From Lonepinella sp042485795 (lineage in GTDB: Bacteria > Pseudomonadota > Gammaproteobacteria > Enterobacterales > Pasteurellaceae): a stretch of DNA of 64,000 nt. Both the position numbers and the translations under genes were made by a program. How positions within the stretch are numbered: the stretch's first letter is position 1; every line of letters begins with the position of its first letter. The notes beneath the pieces were generated by a model. That model was not told the DNA's origin, made no database searches, and worked only from the letters and a program-made list of their open reading frames with translations. The stretch spans positions 1,302,001 through 1,366,000 of the forward strand of contig NZ_CP169368.1 in the NCBI RefSeq assembly GCF_042485795.1, written 5' to 3'. This document shows positions 26,507-34,865 of this stretch, in pieces.

Positions 26507-26563
26507 GACCGCACTTTTAGCTATCAAATTAAATAAGCAGTAAAACTATAATAAGGAAATCCT

Positions 26564-26890
26564 ATGGAAACTTTAGATAAAATCAAGAAACAAATTGCTG
26601 AAAACCCAATTTTAATTTACATGAAAGGTTCACCAAAATTACCTTCTTGTGGATTTTCAGCCCGTGCAGTAGAAGCATTAATTAATTGTCAGGTACCTTT
26701 TGGCTATGTGGATATTTTACAACACGCAGATGTCCGTGCAGAATTGCCTAAATATGCTAATTGGCCAACATTCCCCCAACTATGGGTTGAAGGTGAGTTA
26801 ATTGGTGGATGTGATATTGTGTTAGAAATGTACCAATCTGGTGAATTACAAACTTTATTAAAAGAAGTTTCAGTACGTCACCCTGATTAA
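26564..26890 (+). CDS. grxD: monothiol glutaredoxin 4
   Basis: The 108-residue protein carries the monothiol CGFS active site at residues 29-32, with the KGSPKLPS approach, the TFPQLWVEGELIGGCDI block and the usual length of a single-domain Grx4. These proteins bind a [2Fe-2S] cluster with glutathione and deliver or sense iron-sulfur clusters. AAGGAAATCCT precedes the ATG. It is a single gene ended by a strong hairpin. Confidence 0.96.
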   Translation: METLDKIKKQIAENPILIYMKGSPKLPSCGFSARAVEALINCQVPFGYVDILQHADVRAELPKYANWPTFPQLWVEGELIGGCDIVLEMYQSGELQTLLKEVSVRHPD

Positions 26891-26906
26891 GCATTAATAA
26901 AGTTGT

Positions 26907-26939
26907 AAAAAAACCTAGAACGAATGTCTAGGTTTTTTT
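26907..26939 (+). terminator. terminator after grxD
   Basis: AAAAAACCTAGA/TCTAGGTTTTTT form the stem with a 7-base loop and end in seven T. The A run on the left makes it usable in both directions, which suits the converging tRNA gene. Confidence 0.9.
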
Positions 26940-26944
26940 GTTAG

Positions 26945-27021
26945 TGGTGCGACTAGCTGGACTCGAACCAGTGACCCCCACCATGTCAAGGTGGTGCTCT
27001 AACCAACTGAGCTATAGTCGC
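26945..27021 (-). tRNA. tRNA-Val (GAC)
   Basis: On the minus strand a full cloverleaf is present: acceptor stem GCGACTA/TAGTCGC, D-loop AGCTCAGTTGGTTAGAGC, anticodon stem CCACC/GGTGG with loop TTGACAT (anticodon GAC), a T-arm with GGTTCGAGTCC, discriminator A and an encoded CCA end. It matches the E. coli valV-type tRNA in the anticodon arm. Confidence 0.97.
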
Positions 27022-27138
27022 ATTCGGAAATTGAGAGAGATAAGATTGTTCTCAAAAGTGCGGTTATAATATAAAAAGATTTTTACAAAAACAAGTTCTT
27101 TTTTCACCGCACTATTTGATTGCTTAATATCTCTGCGA

Positions 27139-28569
27139 TTAATCCTTTAATTCACGGATCTTTTTGATAACATTACTGGTGGAGCAGCCGTTTTCGAAAT
27201 TGAGAACTTGTACATCACCGCCGTTTGCCCATACTTCTTTTGATCCAGCGATGTCTTCAGGTTGATAATCACCGCCCTTGACCAGCAAATCAGGCAAGAT
27301 TTCACTAATTAAACGTTGTGGGGTATCTTCGTCAAAAGCAACGAGCCAGTCAACTGAAGCTAATCCAGCTAACACCGCCATACGGCTAGCAAGATCGTTA
27401 ATCGGTCGAGTGTCACCTTTTAAGCGTTTGACGGAATTATCCGTATTGACTGCCACAATCAAACGATCACCAAGTTTGCGAGCGTTTTCTAGGTAAGAAA
27501 CGTGTCCAGGGTGTAAAATATCAAAGCAACCATTGGTCATCACGATTTTTTCGCCCCGATTTTTGGCTAATTGTACTGCGGTTTTTAATTCGCTTTCACT
27601 CATAATGCCAAAGCCTGTGGAAGTCCGTCCGTGAATAGCGTTTTCTAATTCTACGGTAGAAACGGTAGATGTACCTAATTTTCCAACCACTATACCTGCT
27701 GCCACGTTAGCTAAATAGCAAGATTCTTCAAATGAACGTCCATCAGCAAGGGCTGTGGCAAGAACACTGATCACCGTATCACCAGCACCAGTAACATCAA
27801 ACACTTCTTTGGCAACCGTTGGCAAGTGATAGACTGGTTGATTTGGACGTAATAAAGTCATACCTTTTTCGGAACGGGTGACTAAAAGTGCGGTTAAATT
27901 AATATCAGAAATAAGTTTTAGCCCTTTTTCAATAATATCTTCTTCGTTCTCACATTTTCCGACCACAGCTTCAAACTCAGACATATTTGGCGTTAATAAA
28001 GTTGCACCACGATAGCGTTCAAAATCTGTTCCTTTTGGATCGATTAATACAGGAACATTAGCTTGACGTGCGATTTGAATCATTTTTTGCACTTGAGCTA
28101 ATGTGCCTTTACCATAGTCCGAAAGAATTAAAGCTCCCACATTTTTCACCGCACTTTTCAGTTTATCAAGTAATTCATCTGTTGGTGCTTGATGAAAATC
28201 TTCTTCAAAATCAAGGCGTAATAATTGTTGATGGCGAGAAAGAATACGTAGTTTAGTAATAGTTGGGTGTGTATCTAGTTTAACAAAATTACAATAGATT
28301 TTTTGTTTTTCTAATAATTGAGTTAATGCTGAACCCGTTTCATCATTACCGATTAAACCGAGTAATTGAGTAGGTACATTCAGTGAAGCAATATTCATTG
28401 CCACATTGGCTGCACCACCAGCACGTTCTTCATTTTGTTGTACTCGCACCACAGGGACAGGTGCTTCAGGAGAAATACGATTGGTCGCACCAAACCAGTA
28501 ACGGTCTAGCATCACATCACCAAGAACTAATACTTTAGCATTTGGAAATTGTGCAGAGAATTGATTCAT
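27139..28569 (-). CDS. hldE: bifunctional heptose 7-phosphate kinase/heptose 1-phosphate adenylyltransferase
   Basis: HldE makes ADP-heptose for the lipopolysaccharide inner core. The 476 residues contain a ribokinase-like N-terminal domain (GDVMLDRYWFG start, AGGAANVAMN block, TGAGDTVISVLA near residue 265) and a C-terminal nucleotidyltransferase domain with TNGCFDILHPGHVSYL and KRLKGDTRPIND. The length is normal. It is divergent from lpxL (127 bases apart), the arrangement known for rfaE/htrB in H. influenzae. Confidence 0.97.
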   Translation of the reverse strand: MNQFSAQFPNAKVLVLGDVMLDRYWFGATNRISPEAPVPVVRVQQNEERAGGAANVAMNIASLNVPTQLLGLIGNDETGSALTQLLEKQKIYCNFVKLDTHPTITKLRILSRHQQLLRLDFEEDFHQAPTDELLDKLKSAVKNVGALILSDYGKGTLAQVQKMIQIARQANVPVLIDPKGTDFERYRGATLLTPNMSEFEAVVGKCENEEDIIEKGLKLISDINLTALLVTRSEKGMTLLRPNQPVYHLPTVAKEVFDVTGAGDTVISVLATALADGRSFEESCYLANVAAGIVVGKLGTSTVSTVELENAIHGRTSTGFGIMSESELKTAVQLAKNRGEKIVMTNGCFDILHPGHVSYLENARKLGDRLIVAVNTDNSVKRLKGDTRPINDLASRMAVLAGLASVDWLVAFDEDTPQRLISEILPDLLVKGGDYQPEDIAGSKEVWANGGDVQVLNFENGCSTSNVIKKIRELKD

Positions 28570-28696
28570 AAAATATGTCCTAATCTTAGAAAATAAAAAT
28601 ATTTTGCTGATTTTACCACAGCAAAAAAGAGTTTGGCTTAAAATTTCTGTTAAATTCAGTTAAACTATATGGAGTTTATTTCTTCGGGGTCAAATT

Positions 28697-29632
28697 ATGT
28701 CTCAAAATCATCTTCCACAATTCCAAAAAGCATTTTTGCACCCTAAGTATTGGGGCTTTTGGTTGGGATTAGGGTTATATTGGTTAATTCTGTGTTTACC
28801 TTATCCAATTTTATTGAAAATTGGGAAAGGATTAGGTTTATTATTTAGTAAGCTGAAAGTAGGTAAACGGCGAGCAAAAATTGCTCAACGCAATTTAGAA
28901 TTAGCTTTTCCAGACATGTCGGTTCAGGAACGATCAGAAATTCTGCAAGCAAATATGCAAAATGTGGGTATGGCAGTTATTGAAACAGGTATGGCATGGT
29001 TTTGGTCAGACCGCCGTATTAAAAAATGGTCTAAAGCGGAAGGTGTTGAATATCTTAAAAAATGTGCCAAAGATGGTATTATTTTGGTTGGTGTACATTT
29101 TCTTACTCTTGAATTAGGAGCCAGAATTATTGGTTTACATCACCCTGGTATTGGTGTTTATCGTCCTAATGATAATCCTATCATGAATTGGTTACAGACT
29201 TGGGGGCGAATGCGTTCAAATAAGGATTTATTGGATCGTAAAAATTTGCGTGGTATGATTAAGGCGTTGCGTCAAGGAGAGATGATTTGGTATGCTCCAG
29301 ATCATGATTATGGACGTAAAAGTGCGGTGTTTATTCCCTTTTTTGCGGTGCAAGATGCCGCAACAACAACAGGGTCTTATTATTTATTAAAATCTTCACC
29401 TAACAGTAAAGTCATTCCTTTTGCTCCATTGCGTAATAAAGATAATAGTGGTTATACCCTGACCATTTCACCACCAGTAGATTTTACCGATTTATCCGAT
29501 GAACGCGAAATTGCTATTCGTATGAATAAAATCGTGGAGCAAGAAATTTTAATGGATATTAAACAATATATGTGGCTACATCGCCGTTTTAAAACTGAAC
29601 AAGATGGCGATGATGGAAAAAAATATCGTTAA
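28697..29632 (+). CDS. lpxL: lipid A biosynthesis lauroyl-type acyltransferase
   Basis: LpxL (HtrB) adds a secondary acyl chain to lipid A at the inner membrane. The 311-residue protein has an N-terminal membrane anchor (GFWLGLGLYWLILCLPYP) and the catalytic HxxxxE pair in HFLTLE (His134, Glu139), with RPNDNP and DHDYGRKSAVFIPFF blocks. The start is ATG after a weak purine stretch. It is divergent from hldE; both serve lipopolysaccharide assembly. LpxL, LpxP and LpxM types are hard to tell apart, but the position favours HtrB. Confidence 0.92.
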   Translation: MSQNHLPQFQKAFLHPKYWGFWLGLGLYWLILCLPYPILLKIGKGLGLLFSKLKVGKRRAKIAQRNLELAFPDMSVQERSEILQANMQNVGMAVIETGMAWFWSDRRIKKWSKAEGVEYLKKCAKDGIILVGVHFLTLELGARIIGLHHPGIGVYRPNDNPIMNWLQTWGRMRSNKDLLDRKNLRGMIKALRQGEMIWYAPDHDYGRKSAVFIPFFAVQDAATTTGSYYLLKSSPNSKVIPFAPLRNKDNSGYTLTISPPVDFTDLSDEREIAIRMNKIVEQEILMDIKQYMWLHRRFKTEQDGDDGKKYR

Positions 29633-29712
29633 TCATTTATTAAAGGTGAATTTTGCCTAAAATTGTGGTAAAACTATTCAATTATTTTATAGACAAAACA
29701 AGAAAGGAAATT

Positions 29713-30540
29713 ATGTCAAATTTACAAACAATTATTGAAGCCGCTTTTGAAAAACGTGCGGATATTACACCTAAAACTGTTGATACAGCAACTCGTGAGG
29801 CGATTGAAGCAGTTATTAACGGTTTAGATAACGGCACTTATCGTGTAGCGGAGAAAATTAACGGTGAATGGGTAACTCATCAATGGTTAAAAAAAGCCGT
29901 ATTGCTTTCATTTCGTATTAATGATAATCAAATTATTGATGGTGCAGAAACTAAATATTATGACAAAGTGGCATTAAAATTTGCCGATTATACGCAAGAA
30001 CGTTTTGTTCAAGAAGGTTTCCGTGTAGTGCCATCTGCCACTGTGCGTAAAGGGGCGTATATTTCGAAAAACTGCGTGTTGATGCCGTCTTATGTAAACA
30101 TCGGTGCGTATGTGGGCGAAGGTACCATGGTTGATACTTGGGCAACTGTAGGATCATGTGCTCAAATTGGTAAAAATGTTCATCTTTCTGGTGGTGTTGG
30201 TATCGGTGGTGTGTTAGAACCATTACAAGCTAACCCAACTATTATTGGCGATAACTGTTTTATTGGTGCTCGTTCTGAAGTGGTAGAAGGGGTTATTGTA
30301 GAAGATGGTTGTGTGATTTCAATGGGCGTATTCATTGGGCAATCAACTCGTATTTATGATCGTGAAACAGGTGAAATTCACTACGGTCGTGTACCAGCAG
30401 GTTCGGTGGTAGTTTCAGGTAGTCTGCCGTCAAAATGTGGGAAATATAGTCTTTATTGTGCAGTAATCGTGAAAAAAGTAGATGCTAAAACCTTAGGCAA
30501 AGTTGGGATCAACGAATTACTGCGTGCTATTGAAGAATAA
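29713..30540 (+). CDS. dapD: tetrahydrodipicolinate N-succinyltransferase
   Basis: DapD transfers succinate to tetrahydrodipicolinate in the lysine/diaminopimelate pathway. The 275-residue protein has an N-terminal helical domain and a left-handed beta helix of hexapeptide repeats (VNIGAYVGEGTMVDTWATVG, NVHLSGGVGIGGVLEP, IIGDNCFIGARSEVVEGV). The ATG at 29713 with AAGGAAATT in front gives the E. coli start and length; an upstream in-frame start would add 20 residues. It is followed by its own terminator. Confidence 0.97.
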   Translation: MSNLQTIIEAAFEKRADITPKTVDTATREAIEAVINGLDNGTYRVAEKINGEWVTHQWLKKAVLLSFRINDNQIIDGAETKYYDKVALKFADYTQERFVQEGFRVVPSATVRKGAYISKNCVLMPSYVNIGAYVGEGTMVDTWATVGSCAQIGKNVHLSGGVGIGGVLEPLQANPTIIGDNCFIGARSEVVEGVIVEDGCVISMGVFIGQSTRIYDRETGEIHYGRVPAGSVVVSGSLPSKCGKYSLYCAVIVKKVDAKTLGKVGINELLRAIEE

Positions 30541-30550
30541 GTTGATTTAT

Positions 30551-30587
30551 AAAAAATAGAGCAAAAGGAACTTTTCTCTATTTTTTT
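30551..30587 (+). terminator. terminator after dapD
   Basis: AAAAAATAGAG (30551-30561) pairs with CTCTATTTTTT, with an inner AAAAG/CTTTT stem, and ends in seven T. Confidence 0.85.
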
Positions 30588-30627
30588 AGTCAAAATAACA
30601 GTATGTGGTTTGAACATATTAAATTAA

Positions 30628-30656
30628 TTGTAAAAAATTTTGCATTTTACGATAAA
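30628..30656 (+). promoter_or_regulatory. promoter of repeat lipoprotein gene
   Basis: TTGTAA (30628-30633) and GATAAA (30651-30656) are spaced by 17 bases. A small hairpin TATCGG/CCGATA (30676-30692) lies in the presumed leader. Confidence 0.45.
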
Positions 30657-30734
30657 ATTGTTCAAAATACGCAACTATCGGCAAGACCGATATTGATATT
30701 ACTTAAATATTCATTTTATTTCAGGGAAACAACA

Positions 30735-31265
30735 ATGAAAAAATCATTATTAGCAACATTAGTATTAAGTTCAGTATTTGCATTAGCAGCTTGTGATCAA
30801 GCGTCAAAAGATCAAGTATCTGCAAAAGTAGAGGACGCAAAAGCTAGCGTTGTTGAAGCAAAAGATGCGACTGTTGAAGCAGCAAAAGATGTTAAAGATG
30901 CTGTGGTAGAAAAAGCAGCTGAAGCTAAAGATAAAATGGTCGAAATGAAAGATGCAGCATCTGACAAAATGACAGAAATGAAAGATTCAGCATCTGACAA
31001 AATGACAGAAATGAAAGATTCAGCTTCTGACAAAATGGCAGAGATGAAAGATTCAGCATCTGACAAAATGGCAGAGATGAAAGATTCAGCATCTGACAAA
31101 ATGGCAGAGATGAAAGATTCAGCATCTGACAAAATGGCAGAGATGAAAGATTCAGCTTCTGATAAAATGACAGAAATGAAAGATGCAGCTAAAGAAAAAG
31201 CAGCGGCAGCGGCTGATGCAGTATCTGAAAAAGCAGCAGAAGTAAAAGATGCTGTAACTAAATAA
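30735..31265 (+). CDS. lipoprotein with 11-residue repeat (LEA-like)
   Basis: The 176-residue protein starts with a lipoprotein signal peptide (KKSLLATLVLSSVFALAAC; lipobox LAAC, Cys at residue 19). The mature chain is almost wholly Ala, Lys, Glu, Asp, Met, Ser and Val and should be one long amphipathic helix. Residues about 66-153 are eight copies of an 11-residue unit of the type DKMAEMKDSAS; less regular units flank them. Such repeats occur in LEA-like and apolipoprotein-like helices. Location is the envelope; function unknown. The ATG at 30735 is chosen because the signal peptide begins there. Confidence 0.88.
   Translation: MKKSLLATLVLSSVFALAACDQASKDQVSAKVEDAKASVVEAKDATVEAAKDVKDAVVEKAAEAKDKMVEMKDAASDKMTEMKDSASDKMTEMKDSASDKMAEMKDSASDKMAEMKDSASDKMAEMKDSASDKMAEMKDSASDKMTEMKDAAKEKAAAAADAVSEKAAEVKDAVTK
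30930..31193 (+). repeat. 33-bp tandem repeat, eight units
   Basis: Eight consecutive 33-base units starting at 30930 and then every 33 bases to 31161. Units differ at only a few positions (gcagag/acagaa, tcagca/tcagct). The period is a multiple of 3, so copy-number change keeps the frame. Confidence 0.95.
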
Positions 31266-31289
31266 TTCATTCATTAAGAATTTAACCAT

Positions 31290-31316
31290 AAGGAAACCGA
31301 ATAGGTTTCCTTTTTT
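31290..31316 (+). terminator. terminator after repeat lipoprotein gene
   Basis: AAGGAAACC/GGTTTCCTT stem, 5-base loop, followed by TTTT. Confidence 0.9.
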
Positions 31317-31383
31317 GTTATCAATTAGCTAATTATGTGCTAGAATCAGCCGTCAATTAGTATTTATTTATAAAGGAAACAAA

Positions 31384-31851
31384 ATGCAAGTATTAGAAGG
31401 CTTATTAGTTGCACCAAATGCCAAAATTGCGGTGGTAGTAGCTCGTTTTAATCATTTTATTAATGATAGCTTAGTAGATGGTGCGATTGATGCGTTAAAA
31501 CGTGTTGGTCAGGTGAAAGATGAAAATATTACCTTGGTTAAAGTGCCAGGTGCTTATGAATTACCTTTAGCGGTTCGCCGTTTAGCAGATAGCAAAAAAT
31601 ATGATGGTATTGTCGCTCTTGGTACTGTTATTCGTGGTGGTACAGCTCATTTTGAATATGTGGCAGGCGAAGCAAGTAGTGGGATTGGTCATGTTTCTTT
31701 AGATGCCGATATTCCAGTCGCATTTGGGGTATTAACCACTGAAAATATTGAACAAGCCATTGAACGGGCTGGCACCAAAGCTGGTAATAAAGGTGCAGAA
31801 GCAGCGTTAGTGGCACTTGAGATGATTAATTTATTAAATCAAATTAACTAA
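31384..31851 (+). CDS. ribH: 6,7-dimethyl-8-ribityllumazine synthase
   Basis: Lumazine synthase catalyses the penultimate riboflavin step. The 155-residue protein shows the IAVVVARFNHFINDSLVDGAID start, VKVPGAYELPLAVRRLA, the GTVIRGGTAHFEYV block with the catalytic His and the late TKAGNKGAEAALVALEM. AAGGAAACAAA precedes the ATG. It heads a ribH-nusB-thiL-pgpA run that is conserved in gammaproteobacteria. I see no FMN riboswitch in the short upstream gap. Confidence 0.97.
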   Translation: MQVLEGLLVAPNAKIAVVVARFNHFINDSLVDGAIDALKRVGQVKDENITLVKVPGAYELPLAVRRLADSKKYDGIVALGTVIRGGTAHFEYVAGEASSGIGHVSLDADIPVAFGVLTTENIEQAIERAGTKAGNKGAEAALVALEMINLLNQIN

Positions 31852-31864
31852 CTAAGGCATAGTA

Positions 31865-32293
31865 ATGACTGAACAAGTTAAAAAGCCATCGGCTCGTCGT
31901 CGTGCTAGAGAATGTGCTGTACAAGCCTTGTATTCTTGGTATATTTCACAAAATGATGTAGCCGAAGTAGAGTTGGCATTTGTAACTGAGCAAGATTTAA
32001 AGGGTGTTGATGTGGCATATTTTCGTCAATTATTCCGTCAAACAGTGAATAATTTAGACGCAATAGATAGCACATTATCCCCCTTTTTAGACCGCACTTC
32101 GGAAGAATTAACCCCGATTGAAAAATCTATTCTGCGTTTAGCTACTTATGAATTGAAATATGAGCTTGATGTCCCTTATAAAGTCGTGATTAACGAAGCG
32201 ATTGAAGTGGCAAAAACCTTTGGGGCAGATGATAGTCATAAATATGTCAATGGTGTATTAGACAAAATTGCCCCCTCTTTAGGGCGTAAATAA
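31865..32293 (+). CDS. nusB: transcription antitermination factor NusB
   Basis: NusB binds boxA RNA with S10 and supports antitermination on rRNA operons. The 142-residue all-helical protein starts with ARRRARECAVQALYSW and has the LDRTSEELTPIEKSILRLATYEL and VVINEAIEVAKTFGADDSHKYVNGVLDK blocks. The length is normal. The gene lies 13 bases after ribH. Confidence 0.97.
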   Translation: MTEQVKKPSARRRARECAVQALYSWYISQNDVAEVELAFVTEQDLKGVDVAYFRQLFRQTVNNLDAIDSTLSPFLDRTSEELTPIEKSILRLATYELKYELDVPYKVVINEAIEVAKTFGADDSHKYVNGVLDKIAPSLGRK

Positions 32294-32311
32294 CTTAAAT
32301 ACCAAACCTTT

Positions 32312-32360
32312 TTGCTCCTCCTACTTGAGGGGGAGCAGAGCGAAGTCCTGAAAGGGCAAA
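32312..32360 (+). repeat. GC-rich hairpin repeat element (copy 1) before thiL
   Basis: GCTCCTCC (32314-32321) pairs with GGGGGAGC (32329-32336) around a short loop containing CTTG, followed by CGAAGTCCTGAAAGGGCAAA. The same pattern (GCTCCCCC, CTTG, GGGGGAGC, CGAAG, GGGGGCAAATT) occurs twice at 51346-51493. The AAAGGG at its right end serves as the thiL ribosome site. Confidence 0.7.
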
Positions 32361-32362
32361 TT

Positions 32363-33358
32363 ATGCCAATAACCGAATTTGATCTTATCAACACCTTTTT
32401 TACCCAACAATCTGTTCATCGTCCTGATGTAGCGTTAGCCATTGGTGATGACTGTGCATTGACATCTGTTCCGCACAACAAATTTCTTGCTATTACTACT
32501 GACACCATGGTAGAAAATTCACATTTCTATCCGAATATAAATCCCCGAGATTTAGGTTATAAGGCTATTGCTACAAATTTAAGCGATCTTGCTTCAATGG
32601 GGGCTGAACCTGCATGGGTTTCTCTGGCATTAACCTTACCTAAGGTTAATGAAAGTTGGTTGCAAGCCTTTAGCCAAGGAATGTTTAAAATTCTTAATGA
32701 GTATAATGTAGCGTTAATTGGAGGTGACACTACAAGTGGAGCAGTACCGTCTATCACCATTACAGCTCAAGGATTTTGCGATAAAAATACTGTCCTTCGC
32801 CGTGATCAAGCTAAAGTAGGGGATTGGATCTATGTTTCAGGGACGCTTGGAGATGGTTTGGCAGGCTTTCATTTAATTTCTGATTTGTATCAAAGCAAAA
32901 AAAGTGCGGTGAATTTAGACGAAGAATTTCTAATTCAACGCAATCTTCACCCCATACCGAGAATATCCCTTGGTTTAACCTTGAGCCGATATCAATTATC
33001 TTGTTGTGCCTTAGATCTGTCTGACGGATTAGTGGGCGATCTTGGACATATTTTACAACACAGCGGTGTAAGTGCAGTGCTAAACGTAGATCATTTACCT
33101 TGCTCGCGATCTTTAATTAATTTATATGGACGTGAGCAAGCAGAGCTATTAGCCCTGCAAGGTGGCGAAGATTATGAATTATGTTTTACGGTTCCCGATC
33201 ATCAAAAAGCCTTCTTAGAACGATATTTAGCACCATTAAATGTACCTTATACTTGTATTGGTCGTATTGTAGAAAAGAATCCTACAGAAAATATTATTTA
33301 CCAACGGCAAGGAAAAATGGTAGATTTACATATCTCCAGTTTTGAACATTTTAAATAA
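32363..33358 (+). CDS. thiL: thiamine-monophosphate kinase
   Basis: ThiL phosphorylates thiamine monophosphate to the active diphosphate. The 331-residue protein has the AIGDDCAL block, a DTMVENSHF metal-binding segment, GYKAIATNLSDLASMGAEP, the ALIGGDTTSG segment, and CCALDLSDGLVGDL. The ATG at 32363 is preceded by AAAGGGC that belongs to the small repeat element; an earlier in-frame start would run through that repeat and has no support. pgpA follows after one base. Confidence 0.96.
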   Translation: MPITEFDLINTFFTQQSVHRPDVALAIGDDCALTSVPHNKFLAITTDTMVENSHFYPNINPRDLGYKAIATNLSDLASMGAEPAWVSLALTLPKVNESWLQAFSQGMFKILNEYNVALIGGDTTSGAVPSITITAQGFCDKNTVLRRDQAKVGDWIYVSGTLGDGLAGFHLISDLYQSKKSAVNLDEEFLIQRNLHPIPRISLGLTLSRYQLSCCALDLSDGLVGDLGHILQHSGVSAVLNVDHLPCSRSLINLYGREQAELLALQGGEDYELCFTVPDHQKAFLERYLAPLNVPYTCIGRIVEKNPTENIIYQRQGKMVDLHISSFEHFK

Positions 33359-33359
33359 T

Positions 33360-33869
33360 ATGACAGACATAGCTTCCCCATTAAAACGCATTTCTTTAAC
33401 AAATCCAGTACATTTGCTTGCGACTGGTCTGGGTTCAGGTCTAATTTATCCAGCTCCTGGTACTTGGGGAAGTTTGGCAGGTTTAATCATTGGCATATTA
33501 CTGATGAGCATAATATCTCTAAAAATATTTATAATTTTCACCGCAGTTTGTTTTGTCTTAGGGTGTTATTTATGTCAAAAAACCGCTGATGATATGGGGG
33601 TACACGATCATGGTTCAATCGTATGGGATGAATTTGTCGGCATTTGGCTTGTACAAATCGGCATGGCTGGCTTTCTGGCGGAACATTTGATTTTGGGTAA
33701 TGCGTTGGTATTTGGGTTATTTCGTTTATTTGATATTTGGAAACCCTTTCCGATTAGATATTTTGATAAAAAATTAGAAAATGGTTTTGGTATTATGGTG
33801 GATGATGTATTAGCTGCATTATATGCCATTGTGGTTTATCATTTTATTTTCTCTATAGTGGTGTTGTAA
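33360..33869 (+). CDS. pgpA: phosphatidylglycerophosphatase A
   Basis: PgpA dephosphorylates phosphatidylglycerol phosphate in the inner membrane. The 169-residue protein has the NPVHLLATGLGSG start, PAPGTWGSLAG, the MGVHDHGSIVWDEFVGIW catalytic block and FDIWKPFPIRYFD. Hydrophobic segments lie between. The ATG at 33360 follows the thiL stop by one base (TAATAATG); an in-frame TTG 18 bases upstream is within thiL. Confidence 0.95.
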   Translation: MTDIASPLKRISLTNPVHLLATGLGSGLIYPAPGTWGSLAGLIIGILLMSIISLKIFIIFTAVCFVLGCYLCQKTADDMGVHDHGSIVWDEFVGIWLVQIGMAGFLAEHLILGNALVFGLFRLFDIWKPFPIRYFDKKLENGFGIMVDDVLAALYAIVVYHFIFSIVVL

Positions 33870-33871
33870 TT

Positions 33872-34501
33872 ATGCTTAATTTAATCGTTGTTCATTTTTT
33901 TGGTTTATTAAGCCCTGGTCCTGATTTTTTCTATGTTAGTCGAATGGCGGCGAGTAATTCAAGACGAAATACGGTTTGTGGTATTTTAGGTATTACTATT
34001 GGCGTGGCAATATGGGCAGCTGCTGCCATATTAGGTTTAGCAATTTTATTTAAAACCCTACCAGTTTTGCATGGTGTCATTATGTTATTAGGGGGGAGTT
34101 ATTTATGTTATCTCGGTTTAAAAATGGTGAAAGTGCGTGAAAATACAGTCTTTACTGAATTAACAGAACAGGATTTTAATCAAGAAACCACTATTAAAGC
34201 AGAAATCATGAAAGGCTTATGGGTTAATTTATCCAATGCTAAAGTCGTGATCTATTTCAGCAGTGTAATGTCGTTAGTATTGGTGAATATGCACGAAATA
34301 TGGCAAATGTTCACCGCCTTTATCATCATTGTAGTAGAAACATTTTTGTATTTTTATATTGTATCCTTATTATTTTCTCGCCCTTTCGCAAAACGTTTTT
34401 ACAGTCAATATAGCCGTTATATTGATAATGTTGCAGGTGTAATTTTCTTAGCCTTTGGGAGCTATTTAGCATATAGTGGAGTGCAAGAAATTTTATCTTA
34501 A
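33872..34501 (+). CDS. LysE/RhtB family amino-acid exporter
   Basis: This 209-residue inner-membrane protein is a LysE-type translocator with about six helices. It has the SPGPDFFYVSRMAASNSRRN signature near the N-terminus, the LLGGSYLCYLGLKMVK block and WVNLSNAKVVIYFSSVMS. Homoserine, threonine or another amino acid could be the substrate; the sequence does not decide. It begins 2 bases after pgpA and is probably cotranscribed. Confidence 0.88.
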   Translation: MLNLIVVHFFGLLSPGPDFFYVSRMAASNSRRNTVCGILGITIGVAIWAAAAILGLAILFKTLPVLHGVIMLLGGSYLCYLGLKMVKVRENTVFTELTEQDFNQETTIKAEIMKGLWVNLSNAKVVIYFSSVMSLVLVNMHEIWQMFTAFIIIVVETFLYFYIVSLLFSRPFAKRFYSQYSRYIDNVAGVIFLAFGSYLAYSGVQEILS

Positions 34502-34509
34502 ATGGACAT

Positions 34510-34554
34510 AATAGTAGCCAAAATAGGAAAATATGTTATAATTTAGCTATTATT
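34510..34554. promoter_or_regulatory. hipBA promoter and possible HipB operator
   Basis: TATAAT at 34537-34542 is a good -10. It is flanked by an imperfect inverted repeat, AATAGTAGC (34510-34518) and GCTATTATT (34546-34554), with 8 of 9 positions matching. Binding of HipB is inferred from position. Confidence 0.45.
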
Positions 34555-34571
34555 GTATCTATTTTAAGATT

Positions 34572-34865
34572 ATGCTATTACCTTTTTATTCAGCCAACGA
34601 AACTCAACAAGCCTTTGCTGATTATTTGCGTAAAAAACGCAAAAGCAAAGGTTTTTCAAGAGAGCAACTGGCTAACGTCAGTCTTGTGCCAGCCTCAACC
34701 ATTAAGAAATTTGAAACCACTGGGCAAATTTCTTTTCGTCAATTATTGCAACTTTGGCAAATTTTAGATGATTTAACCGCATTACATGAACTAACTAAAC
34801 GTTCAACAGAACCTATGCCGAAAACGATTGAACAAGTGTTAGCCATGAATAAGGGGAAAAGATGA
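34572..34865 (+). CDS. hipB: HipB-like antitoxin (XRE family regulator)
   Basis: The 97-residue protein has a helix-turn-helix of the XRE type: FADYLRKKRKSKGFSREQLANVS, VPASTIKKFETTGQISFRQLLQL. It would repress its own operon and neutralise HipA. Its last codon and stop overlap the hipA start by 4 bases (ATGA). The C-terminal tail after residue 70 is basic and may contact the kinase. The pairing with a HipA kinase secures the assignment better than the HTH alone. Confidence 0.86.
   Translation: MLLPFYSANETQQAFADYLRKKRKSKGFSREQLANVSLVPASTIKKFETTGQISFRQLLQLWQILDDLTALHELTKRSTEPMPKTIEQVLAMNKGKR

Noticed and set aside
26278..26514. Pro-rich open frame on the minus strand
   Set aside because: Complement of the glycine-rich tail of the TPM protein; GGn codons read as CCn.
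30930..31193. Possible CRISPR array (regular 33-bp repeats)
   Set aside because: There are no unique spacers; the units are directly adjacent and in frame in a coding gene. The same applies to the 123-bp array in rsxC.
30812..31270. Open frame opposite the 11-residue repeat lipoprotein
   Set aside because: Caused by the 33-bp repeat being open on the other strand; the plus-strand protein has signal peptide and ribosome site.
31317..31383. FMN riboswitch before ribH
   Set aside because: The gap of 67 bases after the terminator is too short and shows none of the RFN conserved blocks.
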